Assembly (NCBI RefSeq): GCF_000284255.1
Contig: NC_017075.1
Coordinates: 496,001-560,000, forward strand
Length of the DNA stretch: 64,000 bases
Origin: Rubrivivax gelatinosus IL144
GTDB taxonomy: Bacteria; Pseudomonadota; Gammaproteobacteria; Burkholderiales; Burkholderiaceae_C
Direction of reading: 5' to 3'
The notes under the pieces are model-generated. The model ran no database searches and was not told where the DNA came from. It saw only the letters and a program-made list of their open reading frames with translations. Shown piece by piece: positions 43,352-53,922 of the stretch. The position numbers and the translations under genes are program-made. Numbering within the stretch: position 1 is the first letter of the stretch; every line of letters begins with the position of its first letter.

Positions 43352-44238
43352 CTCTGCTGTCCCGCGCCGTGCTGGCGCTCGTCTGGCTGCTGCACTGGCT
43401 GCCGCTCGCGTGGCAGGCCGCGCTCGGGCGCGGCCTGGGCGCGCTGTTCTACCGCCTGGCCGGTTCGCGCCGGCGCATCGCGCTGCGCAACCTGGAGCTG
43501 TGTTTCCCCGCCAAGCCGGCGGCCGAACGCGAACGCATCGCGCGCGAGCACTTCGGCTGGCTGGGCCGCAGCCTGATCGAACGCGGCCTGCTCTGGTACG
43601 CCAGCCCCGAGCGGCTCAAGCGCCTGATCCACGTCGAAGGCCAGGTCCACCTGGCCGACGAGAGCGAGCGCCCGGTGATGTGGCTGGTGCCGCACTTCCT
43701 GGCGCTGGACGTCGCCGGTGCCGCGACGCAGCTCTTCCAGAAGCGCTGGGTGGCCTCGATCTACCAGCGCCAGAGCAATGCCGTGATGGACGCCGCGATG
43801 CGCAGCGGCCGGCTGCGGTTCAAGCAAGGCGAGGTGTTCTCGCGCCACGAGAGCGTGCTGCCGCTGATCCGCGCGATCAAACGCGGCGCCGCCTTCTTCA
43901 ATCTGCCGGACATGGACTTCGGCCGCCGCGACGCCGTCTTCGTGCCGTTCTTCGGCGTGCCGGCGGCGACGCTGATGGCGCCGGCCAAGATGGCCGGTTC
44001 GCTGAAGATGATCGTGCAGCCGGTCATCGCCGAGTTCCTGCCCGGCGGCGCCGGCTACCGCGTGCGTTTCCTGCCGCCGCTGGCCGACTGGCCGACCGGC
44101 GACGCCGAAGCCGACGCCCGGCGCATGAACGAGTGGATCGAGAGCGAGGTCGTGCGCAACCCGGCGCAGTACCTCTGGGTGCACAAGCGTTTCAAGACCC
44201 GCCCGGTCGGCGAGCCCAAGCTGTACCCGAAGCGATAA
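43348..44238 (+). CDS. LpxL/HtrB-family lipid A acyltransferase (second copy)
   Basis: A 296-residue paralogue of the preceding gene. The N-terminal hydrophobic segment [10 protein letters not shown] is followed by the motif V-P-H-F-L-A-L-D (H-x4-D) and [14 protein letters not shown] and F-V-P-F-F-G, typical of LpxL/LpxM proteins. Position and coupling suggest that it acts right after its partner in secondary acylation of the lipid A core at the inner membrane. dapF follows seven bases later. Confidence 0.9.
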   Translation: MTLLSRAVLALVWLLHWLPLAWQAALGRGLGALFYRLAGSRRRIALRNLELCFPAKPAAERERIAREHFGWLGRSLIERGLLWYASPERLKRLIHVEGQVHLADESERPVMWLVPHFLALDVAGAATQLFQKRWVASIYQRQSNAVMDAAMRSGRLRFKQGEVFSRHESVLPLIRAIKRGAAFFNLPDMDFGRRDAVFVPFFGVPAATLMAPAKMAGSLKMIVQPVIAEFLPGGAGYRVRFLPPLADWPTGDAEADARRMNEWIESEVVRNPAQYLWVHKRFKTRPVGEPKLYPKR

Positions 44239-44245
44239 TCCGGCG

Positions 44246-45091
44246 ATGCGACTGCGCTTCACCAAGATGCACGGCGCCGGCAACGACTTCGTCGTGCTCG
44301 ACGCCACCGGCGCGCCGCTGGCGCTGTCGCGCGAGCAGATCCGCCGGCTGGGCGACCGGCGCTTGGGCGTCGGCGCCGACCAGATCCTCGTCATCGAGCG
44401 CAGCACGACGCCGGGCGTCGACTTCCGCTACCGCATCTTCAACAACACCGGCGACGAGGTCGAGCAGTGCGGCAACGGCTCGCGCTGCTTCGTGCGCTAC
44501 GTCGTCGACCACGGGCTGACCGACAAGACGACGATCCGCGTCGAGACCGTCAACAACTTGCTGGAACTGTCGCTGGCCGCCGACGGCCGCGTGCGTGTCG
44601 ACATGAACCGCCCGGTGTTCGACCTGGCGCGTGTGCCCTTCGACGCCGGCGGGCTGACGCCGCGCCTCGTCAACGGCGTCGAGCTCTGGCCGCTGGCCGA
44701 CGCCGGCGTCGAGGTCGCGGTGCTGTCGATGGGCAACCCGCATGCGGTGATGCGCGTGGACGACGTCGACACCGCGCCGGTGGCCACGGTCGGCCCGCTC
44801 GTCGAAAGCCATGCGCGCTTCCCGCGCCGCGTCAACGCCGGCTTCCTGCAGGTGCTGTCGCGCGCCGAGGTGCGGCTGCGCGTCTACGAACGCGACGCCG
44901 GCGAGACGCTGGCCTGCGGCACCGGCGCCTGCGCCGCGGTCGTCGCCGGCATCCGCCTGGGCTGGCTGGACCGGCGCGTCGAGGTGCACGCGCGCGGTGG
45001 CGACCTGCTGATCGAGTGGCCCGACGACAGCGCCTCGGTGCTGATGACGGGCCCTGCCGTGACCGTCTTCGAAGGAGAAATCGAGCTGTGA
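44246..45091 (+). CDS. dapF: Diaminopimelate epimerase
   Basis: Converts LL- to meso-diaminopimelate for lysine and peptidoglycan. The 281-residue protein has K-M-H-G-A-G-N-D-F at the start and both active-site cysteines: Cys 75 in Q-C-G-N-G-S-R-C and Cys 224 in A-C-G-T-G-A-C-A. They act as the base pair. The order dapF-DUF484-xerC is the standard proteobacterial arrangement. Confidence 0.97.
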   Translation: MRLRFTKMHGAGNDFVVLDATGAPLALSREQIRRLGDRRLGVGADQILVIERSTTPGVDFRYRIFNNTGDEVEQCGNGSRCFVRYVVDHGLTDKTTIRVETVNNLLELSLAADGRVRVDMNRPVFDLARVPFDAGGLTPRLVNGVELWPLADAGVEVAVLSMGNPHAVMRVDDVDTAPVATVGPLVESHARFPRRVNAGFLQVLSRAEVRLRVYERDAGETLACGTGACAAVVAGIRLGWLDRRVEVHARGGDLLIEWPDDSASVLMTGPAVTVFEGEIEL

Positions 45092-45753
45092 ACCTCCAGG
45101 GCATCACCGAAAACGACATCGCCGAGTACCTGGCCAACACGCCCGGCTTCTTCGAGCGCCACGCCGAACTGCTGTCCAGCGTGCAGCTCACCAGCCCGCA
45201 CGGCCAACGCGCCGTCTCGCTGCAGGAGCGGCAGATGGAAATGCTGCGCGACCGCATCAAGGGCCTCGAGATGCGCATCGTCGAGATGATCCGGCACAGC
45301 CAGGAGAACGTCGGCATCGCCGAACGCCTGCACCGCTGGACGCGTGCGCTGCTCGTCACCGCCGACGCCGCCGCGCTGCCCGAGGTGCTGGTCGACGAGC
45401 TGCAGCACCAGTTCATGATCCCGCAAGCCGCCCTGCGGCTGTGGAACGTCGCCCCGGCGCACGAAGGCCAGCGTTTCAGCGCGCCGGTCAGCGACGACGT
45501 GAAGAGCTTCACCGACAGCCTGTCGCAGCCGTATTGCGGCGTGAACGCCGGCTTCGAGTCGGTCGGCTGGCTGCCCGAGCCGAGCGCCATCGCCTCGCTG
45601 GCGCTGATCCCGCTGCGCAACGCGGCCGGCAGCTTCGGCCTGCTGATCCTGGGCTCGCCCGACCCGACGCGCTACAGCGCCGACATGGGCACCGAGTTCC
45701 TGGTGCGCATCGGCGACACCGCGGGAGCGGCTCTTTCTCGTCTGACGGCCTGA
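45088..45753 (+). CDS. DUF484 protein (GAF-like domain)
   Basis: A 221-residue DUF484 protein: an N-terminal helix region ([15 protein letters not shown]), a coiled-coil stretch (residues about 45-75) with [12 protein letters not shown], and a GAF-like C-terminal domain. Function unknown; the family is always near dapF and xerC. The GTG start has a strong GGAG and overlaps the dapF stop. Confidence 0.92.
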   Translation: MNLQGITENDIAEYLANTPGFFERHAELLSSVQLTSPHGQRAVSLQERQMEMLRDRIKGLEMRIVEMIRHSQENVGIAERLHRWTRALLVTADAAALPEVLVDELQHQFMIPQAALRLWNVAPAHEGQRFSAPVSDDVKSFTDSLSQPYCGVNAGFESVGWLPEPSAIASLALIPLRNAAGSFGLLILGSPDPTRYSADMGTEFLVRIGDTAGAALSRLTA

Positions 45754-45761
45754 GCCCGACG

Positions 45762-46700
45762 ATGGACGCCACGCTGCCCGACGACGTGCAGCGCTGGCTG
45801 GACCACCTGGGCGTCGAGCGCCGGCTGGCGCCGCGCACGCTGACGCTGTACCGCGACGCGCTGCAGCGCCTGGCCGCCAGCGCCCAGGCCGACGGCGTCG
45901 CGCTGCGCTCTGCCCAGCCGCACCACCTGCGGCGCTGGATGGGCACGCTGCGCACCGCGGGCCTCGCGCCGCGCAGCATCGCGCTGGTGCTGTCGGCCTG
46001 GCGCGGGCTGTACCGCTGGTGGGGCCGCGAAGGCCTGGTGCCGGCGAATCCGGTCGACGGGCTGAAGGCGCCCAAGGCCGCCAAGCCGCTGCCCAAGGCG
46101 CTGCCGGTCGACCAGGCCGTCGCGCTGGCCGAACACGAGAACGAAGACGGCGACGCCCGCCTGGCGGCGCGCGACCACGCGATCGTCGAGCTGCTCTACG
46201 GCTGCGGGCTGCGCATCGGCGAGCTGCTGGCGCTCGATGTCGCCCCGTCGGCCACGGCCGCCGGCTGGATCGACGCCGAGGACGCCAGCGCCCACGTGCT
46301 CGGCAAGGGCCGCAAGCGGCGCAGCGTGCCGGTGGGCGCCAAGGCGCTGCAGGCGCTGGCCGCCTGGCTGGCGGTGCGCGGCGAGCTGGCCGCGGCCGGC
46401 GAGCCGGCGCTCTTCGTCAGCCGCAACGGCGAACGCCTGTCGCAAGGCGGCTTGCGCACGCGGCTGCGCCAGCTGGCGCTGCAGGCCGGGCTGCCGACGC
46501 ACGTGCACCCGCACATGCTGCGCCACAGCTATGCCAGCCATCTGCTGCAGAGCAGCGGCGACCTGCGCGCGGTGCAGGAGCTGCTGGGCCACGCCAGCAT
46601 CGCGACGACCCAGGTCTACACCAAGCTCGACTTCCAGCACCTGGCGCGCGCCTACGACGCCGCGCATCCGCGCGCCAAACGCAAGACGCCGGGCGGCTGA
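45762..46700 (+). CDS. xerC: Tyrosine recombinase XerC
   Basis: A 312-residue tyrosine recombinase that with XerD resolves chromosome dimers at dif. The N-terminal SAM-like core-binding domain (about 5-90) is followed by the catalytic domain with Arg in C-G-L-R-I-G-E-L, Lys in G-K-G-R-K-R-R, H-x-x-R in H-M-L-R-H-S-Y-A-S-H, His in L-G-H-A-S-I-A-T-T and the nucleophile Tyr in V-Y-T-K-L. All six catalytic residues are present. Context with dapF and DUF484 supports XerC rather than a phage integrase. Confidence 0.95.
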   Translation: MDATLPDDVQRWLDHLGVERRLAPRTLTLYRDALQRLAASAQADGVALRSAQPHHLRRWMGTLRTAGLAPRSIALVLSAWRGLYRWWGREGLVPANPVDGLKAPKAAKPLPKALPVDQAVALAEHENEDGDARLAARDHAIVELLYGCGLRIGELLALDVAPSATAAGWIDAEDASAHVLGKGRKRRSVPVGAKALQALAAWLAVRGELAAAGEPALFVSRNGERLSQGGLRTRLRQLALQAGLPTHVHPHMLRHSYASHLLQSSGDLRAVQELLGHASIATTQVYTKLDFQHLARAYDAAHPRAKRKTPGG

Positions 46701-46738
46701 GCCGGCCCGGGGCCGCGGGCGCTGAGACAATCGCGGCC

Positions 46739-47920
46739 ATGAAATCGATCCGACTGCGCGAAGGCAAGGAGCGCTCGCTGCTGCGCCGCCACCCCTGGGT
46801 GTTCCAGGGCAGCATCGAAAAAGGCAAGGCCGACCCGGGCGAGACGGTGCGCGTCGAAGCCTCCGACGGGCATTTCCTCGCCTGGGGTGCGTTCAGTCCC
46901 AGCTCGACGATCCGTGTGCGCGCCTGGAGCTTCGAGGCCGGCGAGCGCATCGACGCCGCCTTCTTCGAGCGCCGCATCGCCTCCGCATTGGCGCTGCGCC
47001 GCAAGCTGCCGGTGGCCAGCGACGGTGTGCGCTTGATCCACGGCGAAGCCGACGGCCTGCCCGGGCTGATCGTCGACCGCTACGGCGACCTGCTGTCGGT
47101 GCAGTTCCTGTCGGCCGGCAGCGTGCGCTGGAAGGAGACGATCGCCGACGCGCTGATGGCGCAGACCGGCGCGCGCGGCCTCTACGAACGCTCGGACTCC
47201 AGCGTGCGCTCGCTCGAAGGGCTGGAGCCCGTCACCGGCTGGCTGCGCGGCGGCGGCCCGACCGAGGTGACGATCCGCGAACACGGCTGGAAGCTGACGC
47301 TGGACGTGGCCACCGGCCACAAGACCGGCTTCTACCTCGACCAGCGCGACAACCGCGCGCGCTTCGCCGAGCTGGTGCGCCAGCAGGGCGCCCAGCGGGT
47401 GCTGAACTGCTATTGCTACACCGGCGGCTTCAGCGTCGCGGCGCTGGCCGGCGGCGCGCGCCAGGTGACCAGCGTCGACTCGTCGGCGCCGGCGCTGGAA
47501 CGCGTGCGTGCCCACGTCGAGCTGAACGGCTTCGACGCCGCGCGCAGCCAGACGCAGGACGCCGACGTCAACCAGTTCCTGCGCGACGAGCTGAAGGCCG
47601 GGCGCCAGTACGACGCCATCGTGCTCGACCCGCCGAAGTTCGCGCCGACCGCGGCGCACGCCGAGCGCGCGTCGCGCGCCTACAAGGACATCAACCGCCT
47701 GGCGCTGAAGCTGTTGGCCCCTGGCGGGCTGCTGCTGACCTTCAGCTGCTCGGGCGGCATCGGCGCCGAGCTGTTCCACAAGATCGTCGCCGGCGCGGCG
47801 ATGGACGCCGGCGTCGACGGCGCCATCCTGGCCCGCCTGGAAGGCGCGCCCGATCACCCGACGACGCTGTTCTTCCCCGAGGGCGAGTACCTGAAGGGCC
47901 TGGCGATCCTGAAGCTCTAG
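46739..47920 (+). CDS. 23S rRNA (cytosine-C5) methyltransferase, RlmI type
   Basis: A 393-residue RlmI/RlmK-like methyltransferase. The N-terminal PUA domain (R-H-P-W-V-F-Q-G-S-I) is followed by an EEHEE and Rossmann methyltransferase domain with N-C-Y-C-Y-T-G-G-F-S-V-A-A-L and the motif D-P-P-K-F-A at the catalytic loop, and a Cys in F-S-C-S-G-G that serves as nucleophile. RlmI methylates C1962 of 23S rRNA; this exact site is inferred from the family. Confidence 0.88.
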   Translation: MKSIRLREGKERSLLRRHPWVFQGSIEKGKADPGETVRVEASDGHFLAWGAFSPSSTIRVRAWSFEAGERIDAAFFERRIASALALRRKLPVASDGVRLIHGEADGLPGLIVDRYGDLLSVQFLSAGSVRWKETIADALMAQTGARGLYERSDSSVRSLEGLEPVTGWLRGGGPTEVTIREHGWKLTLDVATGHKTGFYLDQRDNRARFAELVRQQGAQRVLNCYCYTGGFSVAALAGGARQVTSVDSSAPALERVRAHVELNGFDAARSQTQDADVNQFLRDELKAGRQYDAIVLDPPKFAPTAAHAERASRAYKDINRLALKLLAPGGLLLTFSCSGGIGAELFHKIVAGAAMDAGVDGAILARLEGAPDHPTTLFFPEGEYLKGLAILKL

Positions 47921-47924
47921 GCGC

Positions 47925-48860
47925 TCAGCGCCCGCGCACCAGCGCCATGACCTTGGCGGTGTCCAGCGTGCGCGCCTGCTGCTGGATCTGCGGCGCGTAC
48001 TGCGCCTGCAGGCCACGCGCCTGCTGCAGCAGCTCGGTATAGGTGCTGCGCAGCATCTCGGTGGAGAAGGTGCGCCCGCCGGCGTAGTAACGCTTGGCGA
48101 CCTGGCCCAGCGCCCAGGTCGTCGCGAAGCTCAGCCCCGAGCTGACGGCCTGCTTGCCCAGGCCGCCGAGCAGCCCGCCGCCGACGCGCCCGAGCAGCCC
48201 GCCGAGCAGCTTGCGCCCGGCCTGCTCCAGGTACTGCGATGTCAGGCCCACGCCGGCCGTGGCCAGGAAGTCCTTCACGTGGCCGCTGTCCAGCGGGTAG
48301 CCGTAGGCCAGACCGACGCGGTGCACCAGCTTCATCTGCAGCGGGATGATGGCCAGCGTCGACAGCGACTCGGGCAGCAGCTCCAGCGCGCCGTTCAGGA
48401 TGGCGGCGTTGAGGATCGCGCGGTCGAGCTCGGCTTCGTCGACCGCCGGCTTGGTGGCCGCCGGCGCGGCCGTGGCCGGCAGCACCTCGGTGGCCAGCGT
48501 TTCGGCCTGCGCGGCGTAGGCGTCGGCCTGGTCGACGTCCAGCCCGAGGCGCTGCGCCAGGTCGGCGAGGAAGGCGCGCTCGGCGTCGCTCTGCGAGCCG
48601 TCGGCGTCGCAGACGCCCACCGCCATCTCGTAGGCCAGTTGGCGCGCGTCGTCGCTCGTCAGAGCCGCGGCGGCGCCGGCGACGTCCACGCGCTTGAGCA
48701 GTACGTCCTGCACCAGCGACGGCAGATCGACCGCGGCGTCCTGCGCCAGGCCTTCGGCGATGCGGCGGATCTGCTCGCGTTCGCGTTCGTGCTTGCGGCC
48801 GTCGGCGAAGGCGGCGAGCAGGGCGATAGTCAGGACGGCGCGGGTGTCGGCGGTGTTCAT
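47925..48860 (-). CDS. TerB-like and DUF697 domain protein
   Basis: A 311-residue protein joining an N-terminal TerB/DjlA-like alpha-helical region (R-K-H-E-R-E-R-E-Q-I-R-R-I, D-A-D-G-S-Q-S-D-A-E-R-A-F-L) of about 110 residues to a DUF697 domain (about 150-260: A-I-I-P-L-Q-M-K-L-V-H-R-V-G-L-A-Y-G-Y) with a glycine-rich hydrophobic stretch (G-G-L-L-G-R-V-G-G-G-L-L-G-G). Domain parts occur in stress and small-GTPase-linked proteins. Its role is unknown. It is convergent with the methyltransferase gene by four bases. Confidence 0.75.
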   Translation of the reverse strand: MNTADTRAVLTIALLAAFADGRKHEREREQIRRIAEGLAQDAAVDLPSLVQDVLLKRVDVAGAAAALTSDDARQLAYEMAVGVCDADGSQSDAERAFLADLAQRLGLDVDQADAYAAQAETLATEVLPATAAPAATKPAVDEAELDRAILNAAILNGALELLPESLSTLAIIPLQMKLVHRVGLAYGYPLDSGHVKDFLATAGVGLTSQYLEQAGRKLLGGLLGRVGGGLLGGLGKQAVSSGLSFATTWALGQVAKRYYAGGRTFSTEMLRSTYTELLQQARGLQAQYAPQIQQQARTLDTAKVMALVRGR

Positions 48861-48936
48861 CGGGCGGTGGCGGCGGGTGGTGACGCGCGCACTCTAGCGA
48901 GCGTGCTTTGGGCCGCCGCGCCGCGGGTGCTTGGCC

Positions 48937-49410
48937 TCAGCGTGCCGGCGCCGGCAGCGGCAGCCGCGGGTCGAACTTGGCGCGCTTGACGCTGAAGAAG
49001 GCCTTCACGTTGCGCACGTTGGCGTCCTGCGTGAACAGGCGCTGCACCAGCGCGTGGTAGCCGGCCATGTCGGCGGCGTGCACGACGAGCACGAAGTCCG
49101 GCCCCGGCGAGACGCGGTAGCACTGCTGCACCGCGGCGTCGTCGGCCACACGGGCCTCGAAGGCGTCCAGGTGCTCGGCGCCCTGGCGGTCCAGCGTGAT
49201 CTCCACCAGCGCCGTCAGCCCGGCGCCCAGGCGTTCGGGCGAGAGCAGGGCGACGCGGCGCTCGATGACGCCGCCGTCGACCAGCCGCCGCACCCGCCGC
49301 AGCGCCGTCGCCGGCGAGGTGTGGGCACGTTCGGCCAGCGCCTGGTTGGACAGCGAGGCGTCGTCCTGCAGCAGTTCGAGCAGGCGGTGGTCGGTGGCGT
49401 CGAGATCCAT
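48937..49410 (-). CDS. Lrp/AsnC-family transcriptional regulator
   Basis: A 157-residue feast/famine regulator: helix-turn-helix A-L-A-E-R-A-H-T-S-P-A-T-A-L-R-R-V-R-R-L (about 23-42) and a C-terminal RAM domain with the substrate-binding loop. Start chosen at M-D-L-D-A-T-D-H, the usual Lrp N-terminus; an upstream in-frame ATG at 49428 would add six residues and has no better ribosome binding site. It is divergent from glmS; two TGAA..TTCA dyads lie between them and may be its operators. Confidence 0.92.
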   Translation of the reverse strand: MDLDATDHRLLELLQDDASLSNQALAERAHTSPATALRRVRRLVDGGVIERRVALLSPERLGAGLTALVEITLDRQGAEHLDAFEARVADDAAVQQCYRVSPGPDFVLVVHAADMAGYHALVQRLFTQDANVRNVKAFFSVKRAKFDPRLPLPAPAR

Positions 49411-49475
49411 GGCGAAAGAATATGCCATCAGATATGCCGCGGAGAAAGAAAAAGTCGATACCTAGCTCGCGTGGG

Positions 49476-49516
49476 TGAATCGTTCACAAGTCGGCCATCA
49501 ATGAACGAAAACTTCA
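49476..49516. promoter_or_regulatory. Two dyad motifs in the Lrp-glmS intergenic region
   Basis: TGAATCGTTCA (49476-49486) and TGAACGAAAACTTCA (49502-49516) each have perfect four-base TGAA/TTCA arms. Their centres are 28 bp apart in the 150-base divergent region. They could be sites for the Lrp-type regulator or another dimeric factor. Confidence 0.35.
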
Positions 49517-49564
49517 TCCGCCCCGGCCTAGCATCCCGCCACCGAAGTTCGAAAGGTTGAATCC

Positions 49565-51415
<1,851 letters not shown>

Positions 51416-51454
51416 GGGGGCGCGGCGCCGGGCCCGACCATCACAGGACGATCC

Positions 51455-51883
51455 ATGAAGCTGAGCCGCAAGCTGGCCTGGCTGTCATTGAGCGTCGTTG
51501 TCGCGGCGGCGCTCGTTTTCCAGGGCTTCCGCAACCAGCAAGGGTATTGCCGCGCACAGGGGCGTCCCTTGACCGACGCGGAGATGGTGCAGGCTGCCGT
51601 GCGCCATGTGGCGGGCGACGTCGGCATCGATACTGAGCCGTCGGTCGTGCGCGCTTGGGTGGAAGCCCATCCCGGCTGCTGCGAGGTGGATCGCAGCTCC
51701 CTTCTCACCTCCAGCGTCTGGAGCAGGGTGATCGGCGAGTACTGGATCTGGGTCACCTTGACCTACGACGTGCGGCCCGAGAAGGCCATGGGCGGTTTAC
51801 GTCGGTACCGGCAGTCTGTGGAAATCGGCGCCTGCGGCCAGCGGGGCGACGTCTTCGGTGAGTTCATCGACCCGGCCAAATAG
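51455..51883 (+). CDS. Small membrane-anchored or exported hypothetical protein
   Basis: A 142-residue protein with an N-terminal hydrophobic signal or anchor (L-S-R-K-L-A-W-L-S-L-S-V-V-V-A-A-A-L-V-F) and a soluble domain carrying several cysteines (C-R, C-C at E-A-H-P-G-C-C-E, and C-G-Q near the end) that may form disulfides. No domain was recognised. GC is a little below neighbours. A native start is supported by GGACGATCC before the ATG; it follows glmS by 39 bases. Confidence 0.65.
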   Translation: MKLSRKLAWLSLSVVVAAALVFQGFRNQQGYCRAQGRPLTDAEMVQAAVRHVAGDVGIDTEPSVVRAWVEAHPGCCEVDRSSLLTSSVWSRVIGEYWIWVTLTYDVRPEKAMGGLRRYRQSVEIGACGQRGDVFGEFIDPAK

Positions 51884-52035
51884 GACCGCTTCAACATCCA
51901 GCACGAGGCCGCGAAGACCCTGCTTTGCGACACCGAGATCGCCGTGAGCCGGTACAGCCCGGCGGCCGCCACCGCGTGCGCCAGCTCGGGGGCCGCGCTC
52001 CGGCCATCCCGCGTCGCCTTGGCGGCCCGCCGGCT
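51884..52035. other. 152-base intergenic stretch, nothing recognised
   Basis: Convergent region between the hypothetical gene and the AhpD-like gene. No hairpin, repeat or gene of note was seen. Confidence 0.4.
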
Positions 52036-52485
52036 TCACGCCCTGGCCCGCGGTTTCATGCGGAAGCTGATGCCCATGCGGTTGATGGCGTTCATCGCGG
52101 CGATCGTCAGCGTCAGATCGACCAGATCCTTCTCGCCGAACACGGCCAAGGCGGCGGCATAGGCATCGTCGGAGGCGTGGGTCTCGCTGACGCGCGTCAC
52201 CTCCTCGGTCCAGGCCAGCGCGGCGAGTTCCTGCTCGGTGAAGAGGTATCTCGCTTCGTGCCAGACCGGGACGAGCACCAGCTTCTCCACCGACATGCCT
52301 TCGGCCAGCAGGTCCCGCGTGTGGATGTCGATGCAGTGCGCGCAGCCGTTGATCTGCGACACGCGCAGGAATACCAGGTGCGTCAGCAAGCTCGGCAGGC
52401 TGGTGCTCTTGCTGACGTAGTGATGCAGCGTGCCGACCGCCTTGGCGCCTTCGGGAGAGGCCTGGAACCAAACAGCGCGATTCAT
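52036..52485 (-). CDS. Carboxymuconolactone decarboxylase/AhpD-like protein
   Basis: A 149-residue AhpD-family protein. The redox motif C-A-H-C (Cys 48, Cys 51) with His 55 (C-x-x-C-x3-H) lies in R-V-S-Q-I-N-G-C-A-H-C-I-D-I-H, the pattern of alkylhydroperoxidase-type members rather than true carboxymuconolactone decarboxylases. It is likely a trimeric peroxide-reducing protein needing a lipoamide or other thiol donor. No partner AhpC or reductase is adjacent. Confidence 0.88.
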   Translation of the reverse strand: MNRAVWFQASPEGAKAVGTLHHYVSKSTSLPSLLTHLVFLRVSQINGCAHCIDIHTRDLLAEGMSVEKLVLVPVWHEARYLFTEQELAALAWTEEVTRVSETHASDDAYAAALAVFGEKDLVDLTLTIAAMNAINRMGISFRMKPRARA

Positions 52486-52685
52486 GAATCGGATTCCTTC
52501 GAAGTGAACGATGTGCGGGGGCCGGGGCCGGCCTCCTGATCACAAGACGTTCGACTTCGCGCGGCTGTGACACGGGTCGCGGCAGTCGCGCGGAATTCGC
52601 GCTGAGCGCTGCCGCTGGAGCGTGGCGCAGACCCGGTTCACAAACGTTCTAGGCAGCCCGACCGCCGTTCTGCAGCATCCGGGGC
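52486..52685. other. 200-base divergent region upstream of the decarboxylase-like operon
   Basis: Divergent promoters of the AhpD-like gene and the decarboxylase-like operon should lie here. No classic promoter or operator was recognised. Confidence 0.35.
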
Positions 52686-53477
52686 ATGCACGCATCACCC
52701 TGGATTCATCGCAGCTTCACCGCGCCCTTCACCACGACGGGGCGCTCGGCCCTGGTGCCGCCGCCACCCTGGCATTACGCCGGGTGGCTGCTGAACGTGG
52801 CCTTCCGCTTCGACGCGGCGGCGGCGGCCGCGCTCGTGCCGCCGGCCGCGGGCCAGGCGACCGGCCGCGGCTGCGTGCACTTCGCCGACTGGCAGGCCAC
52901 CACCGATGGCCACGAGCTGCTGGACCCCGTCATGGCCCAGTACCGCGAGACCATCGTCGTGCTGGAACTTGAGCGGCCCGACGGCAGCCGCTGCATGTAC
53001 TGCCCCGCCATCTGGGTCGATCAGGACATCTCGATGCTGCGCGGCCTGCTGCAGGGCTGGCCCAAGAAGATGGGCAGCACCTGGCTCACGCGCAGCCTGC
53101 CGCTGGACCATCCTGCCGCGGCGCCATGTCGTGCGGGCAGCCGCCTGGGCGCCAGTCTGGCGGTCAAGGACCGGCGCGTGCTCGAGGCCCGGGCCACGCT
53201 CACCGGCCGGCCAGGGTTGCCGCTGGGTTTCCTGGCGCAGCCCACGATCGGCGCCGTCGGCTGGCCCGACCTGCGGCAACCTCGCCAACTGCCGGAGATC
53301 ACGCTGCTCAGGGCCGACATCCAGGGGCGTGTCGGCGGCGACTGGTTCGACGCCGAGGCCACGCTGCATCTGCTGCCGCATCCGGCCGAGGACATCGGCC
53401 TGCTCGGCGAACTGAGCGCCGAGCAGGCCAGCGCCGGCTGGCTGGGGATCACGGTGACGGGAGCGCTGGATGTCTGA
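52686..53477 (+). CDS. Acetoacetate decarboxylase-family protein
   Basis: A 263-residue ADC-fold protein. The pair K-K in Q-G-W-P-K-K-M-G (Lys 127, Lys 128) matches the Schiff-base lysine and its pKa-perturbing neighbour in acetoacetate decarboxylase. Other family segments are E-T-I-V-V-L-E-L and I-W-V-D-Q-D. Relatives with other roles (aldolase-dehydratases) share the lysine, so substrate is open. The gene is translationally coupled by an eight-base overlap to a DUF2000 gene and then an AraC-type regulator. Confidence 0.82.
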   Translation: MHASPWIHRSFTAPFTTTGRSALVPPPPWHYAGWLLNVAFRFDAAAAAALVPPAAGQATGRGCVHFADWQATTDGHELLDPVMAQYRETIVVLELERPDGSRCMYCPAIWVDQDISMLRGLLQGWPKKMGSTWLTRSLPLDHPAAAPCRAGSRLGASLAVKDRRVLEARATLTGRPGLPLGFLAQPTIGAVGWPDLRQPRQLPEITLLRADIQGRVGGDWFDAEATLHLLPHPAEDIGLLGELSAEQASAGWLGITVTGALDV

Positions 53478-53922
53478 GCCGGGCGGCCCCGTCGTCGCGC
53501 CGGAAGACGCCGACAAGGTCGCCGTCGTCCTGGCGGCAGAGCTGGCGCCGGGCCCGGCCGCGAACATCGCCGCCTGCCTGGCTGCGGGCCTGGCCGCGGC
53601 GACCCCGGGCTGGGCCGGACGCGAACTGGTCGACGGCGCCGGGCTCGCGAGCGTCGCTTCGTCGCATGTCCCGATCACGATCCTGCGCGCGACGGCCGAC
53701 ACGATGCAGGCCTTGATGCAGCGGCTGGCGGCGCCGGCGCGGGCCCATGGCTGCACCCTCAGCCTGTTCCCGGCCTATGCTCAGGCGATGCATGACGGTG
53801 ATGCCTATGGCGAGCGCCACGCCGCGAGCGTGCACACCGACGAGGTGATGCTCGGCATCGGTCTGCATGGCCCCAAACGGTCGGTGAACCGGCTGACCGG
53901 AAGCCTGCCGCTGTGGCGCTGA
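53470..53922 (+). CDS. DUF2000-family protein
   Basis: A 150-residue protein with the DUF2000 pattern: K-V-A-V-V-L-A-A-E-L at the start, N-I-A-A-C-L-A-A-G-L, and H-V-P-I-T-I-L-R-A in the middle. The family is small and of unknown function, with some structural likeness to nucleotide-binding or peptidyl-tRNA hydrolase-II-like folds. It overlaps genes on both sides (8 and 10 bases), so it is likely a fixed partner of the decarboxylase-like enzyme. Confidence 0.78.
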   Translation: MSEPGGPVVAPEDADKVAVVLAAELAPGPAANIAACLAAGLAAATPGWAGRELVDGAGLASVASSHVPITILRATADTMQALMQRLAAPARAHGCTLSLFPAYAQAMHDGDAYGERHAASVHTDEVMLGIGLHGPKRSVNRLTGSLPLWR

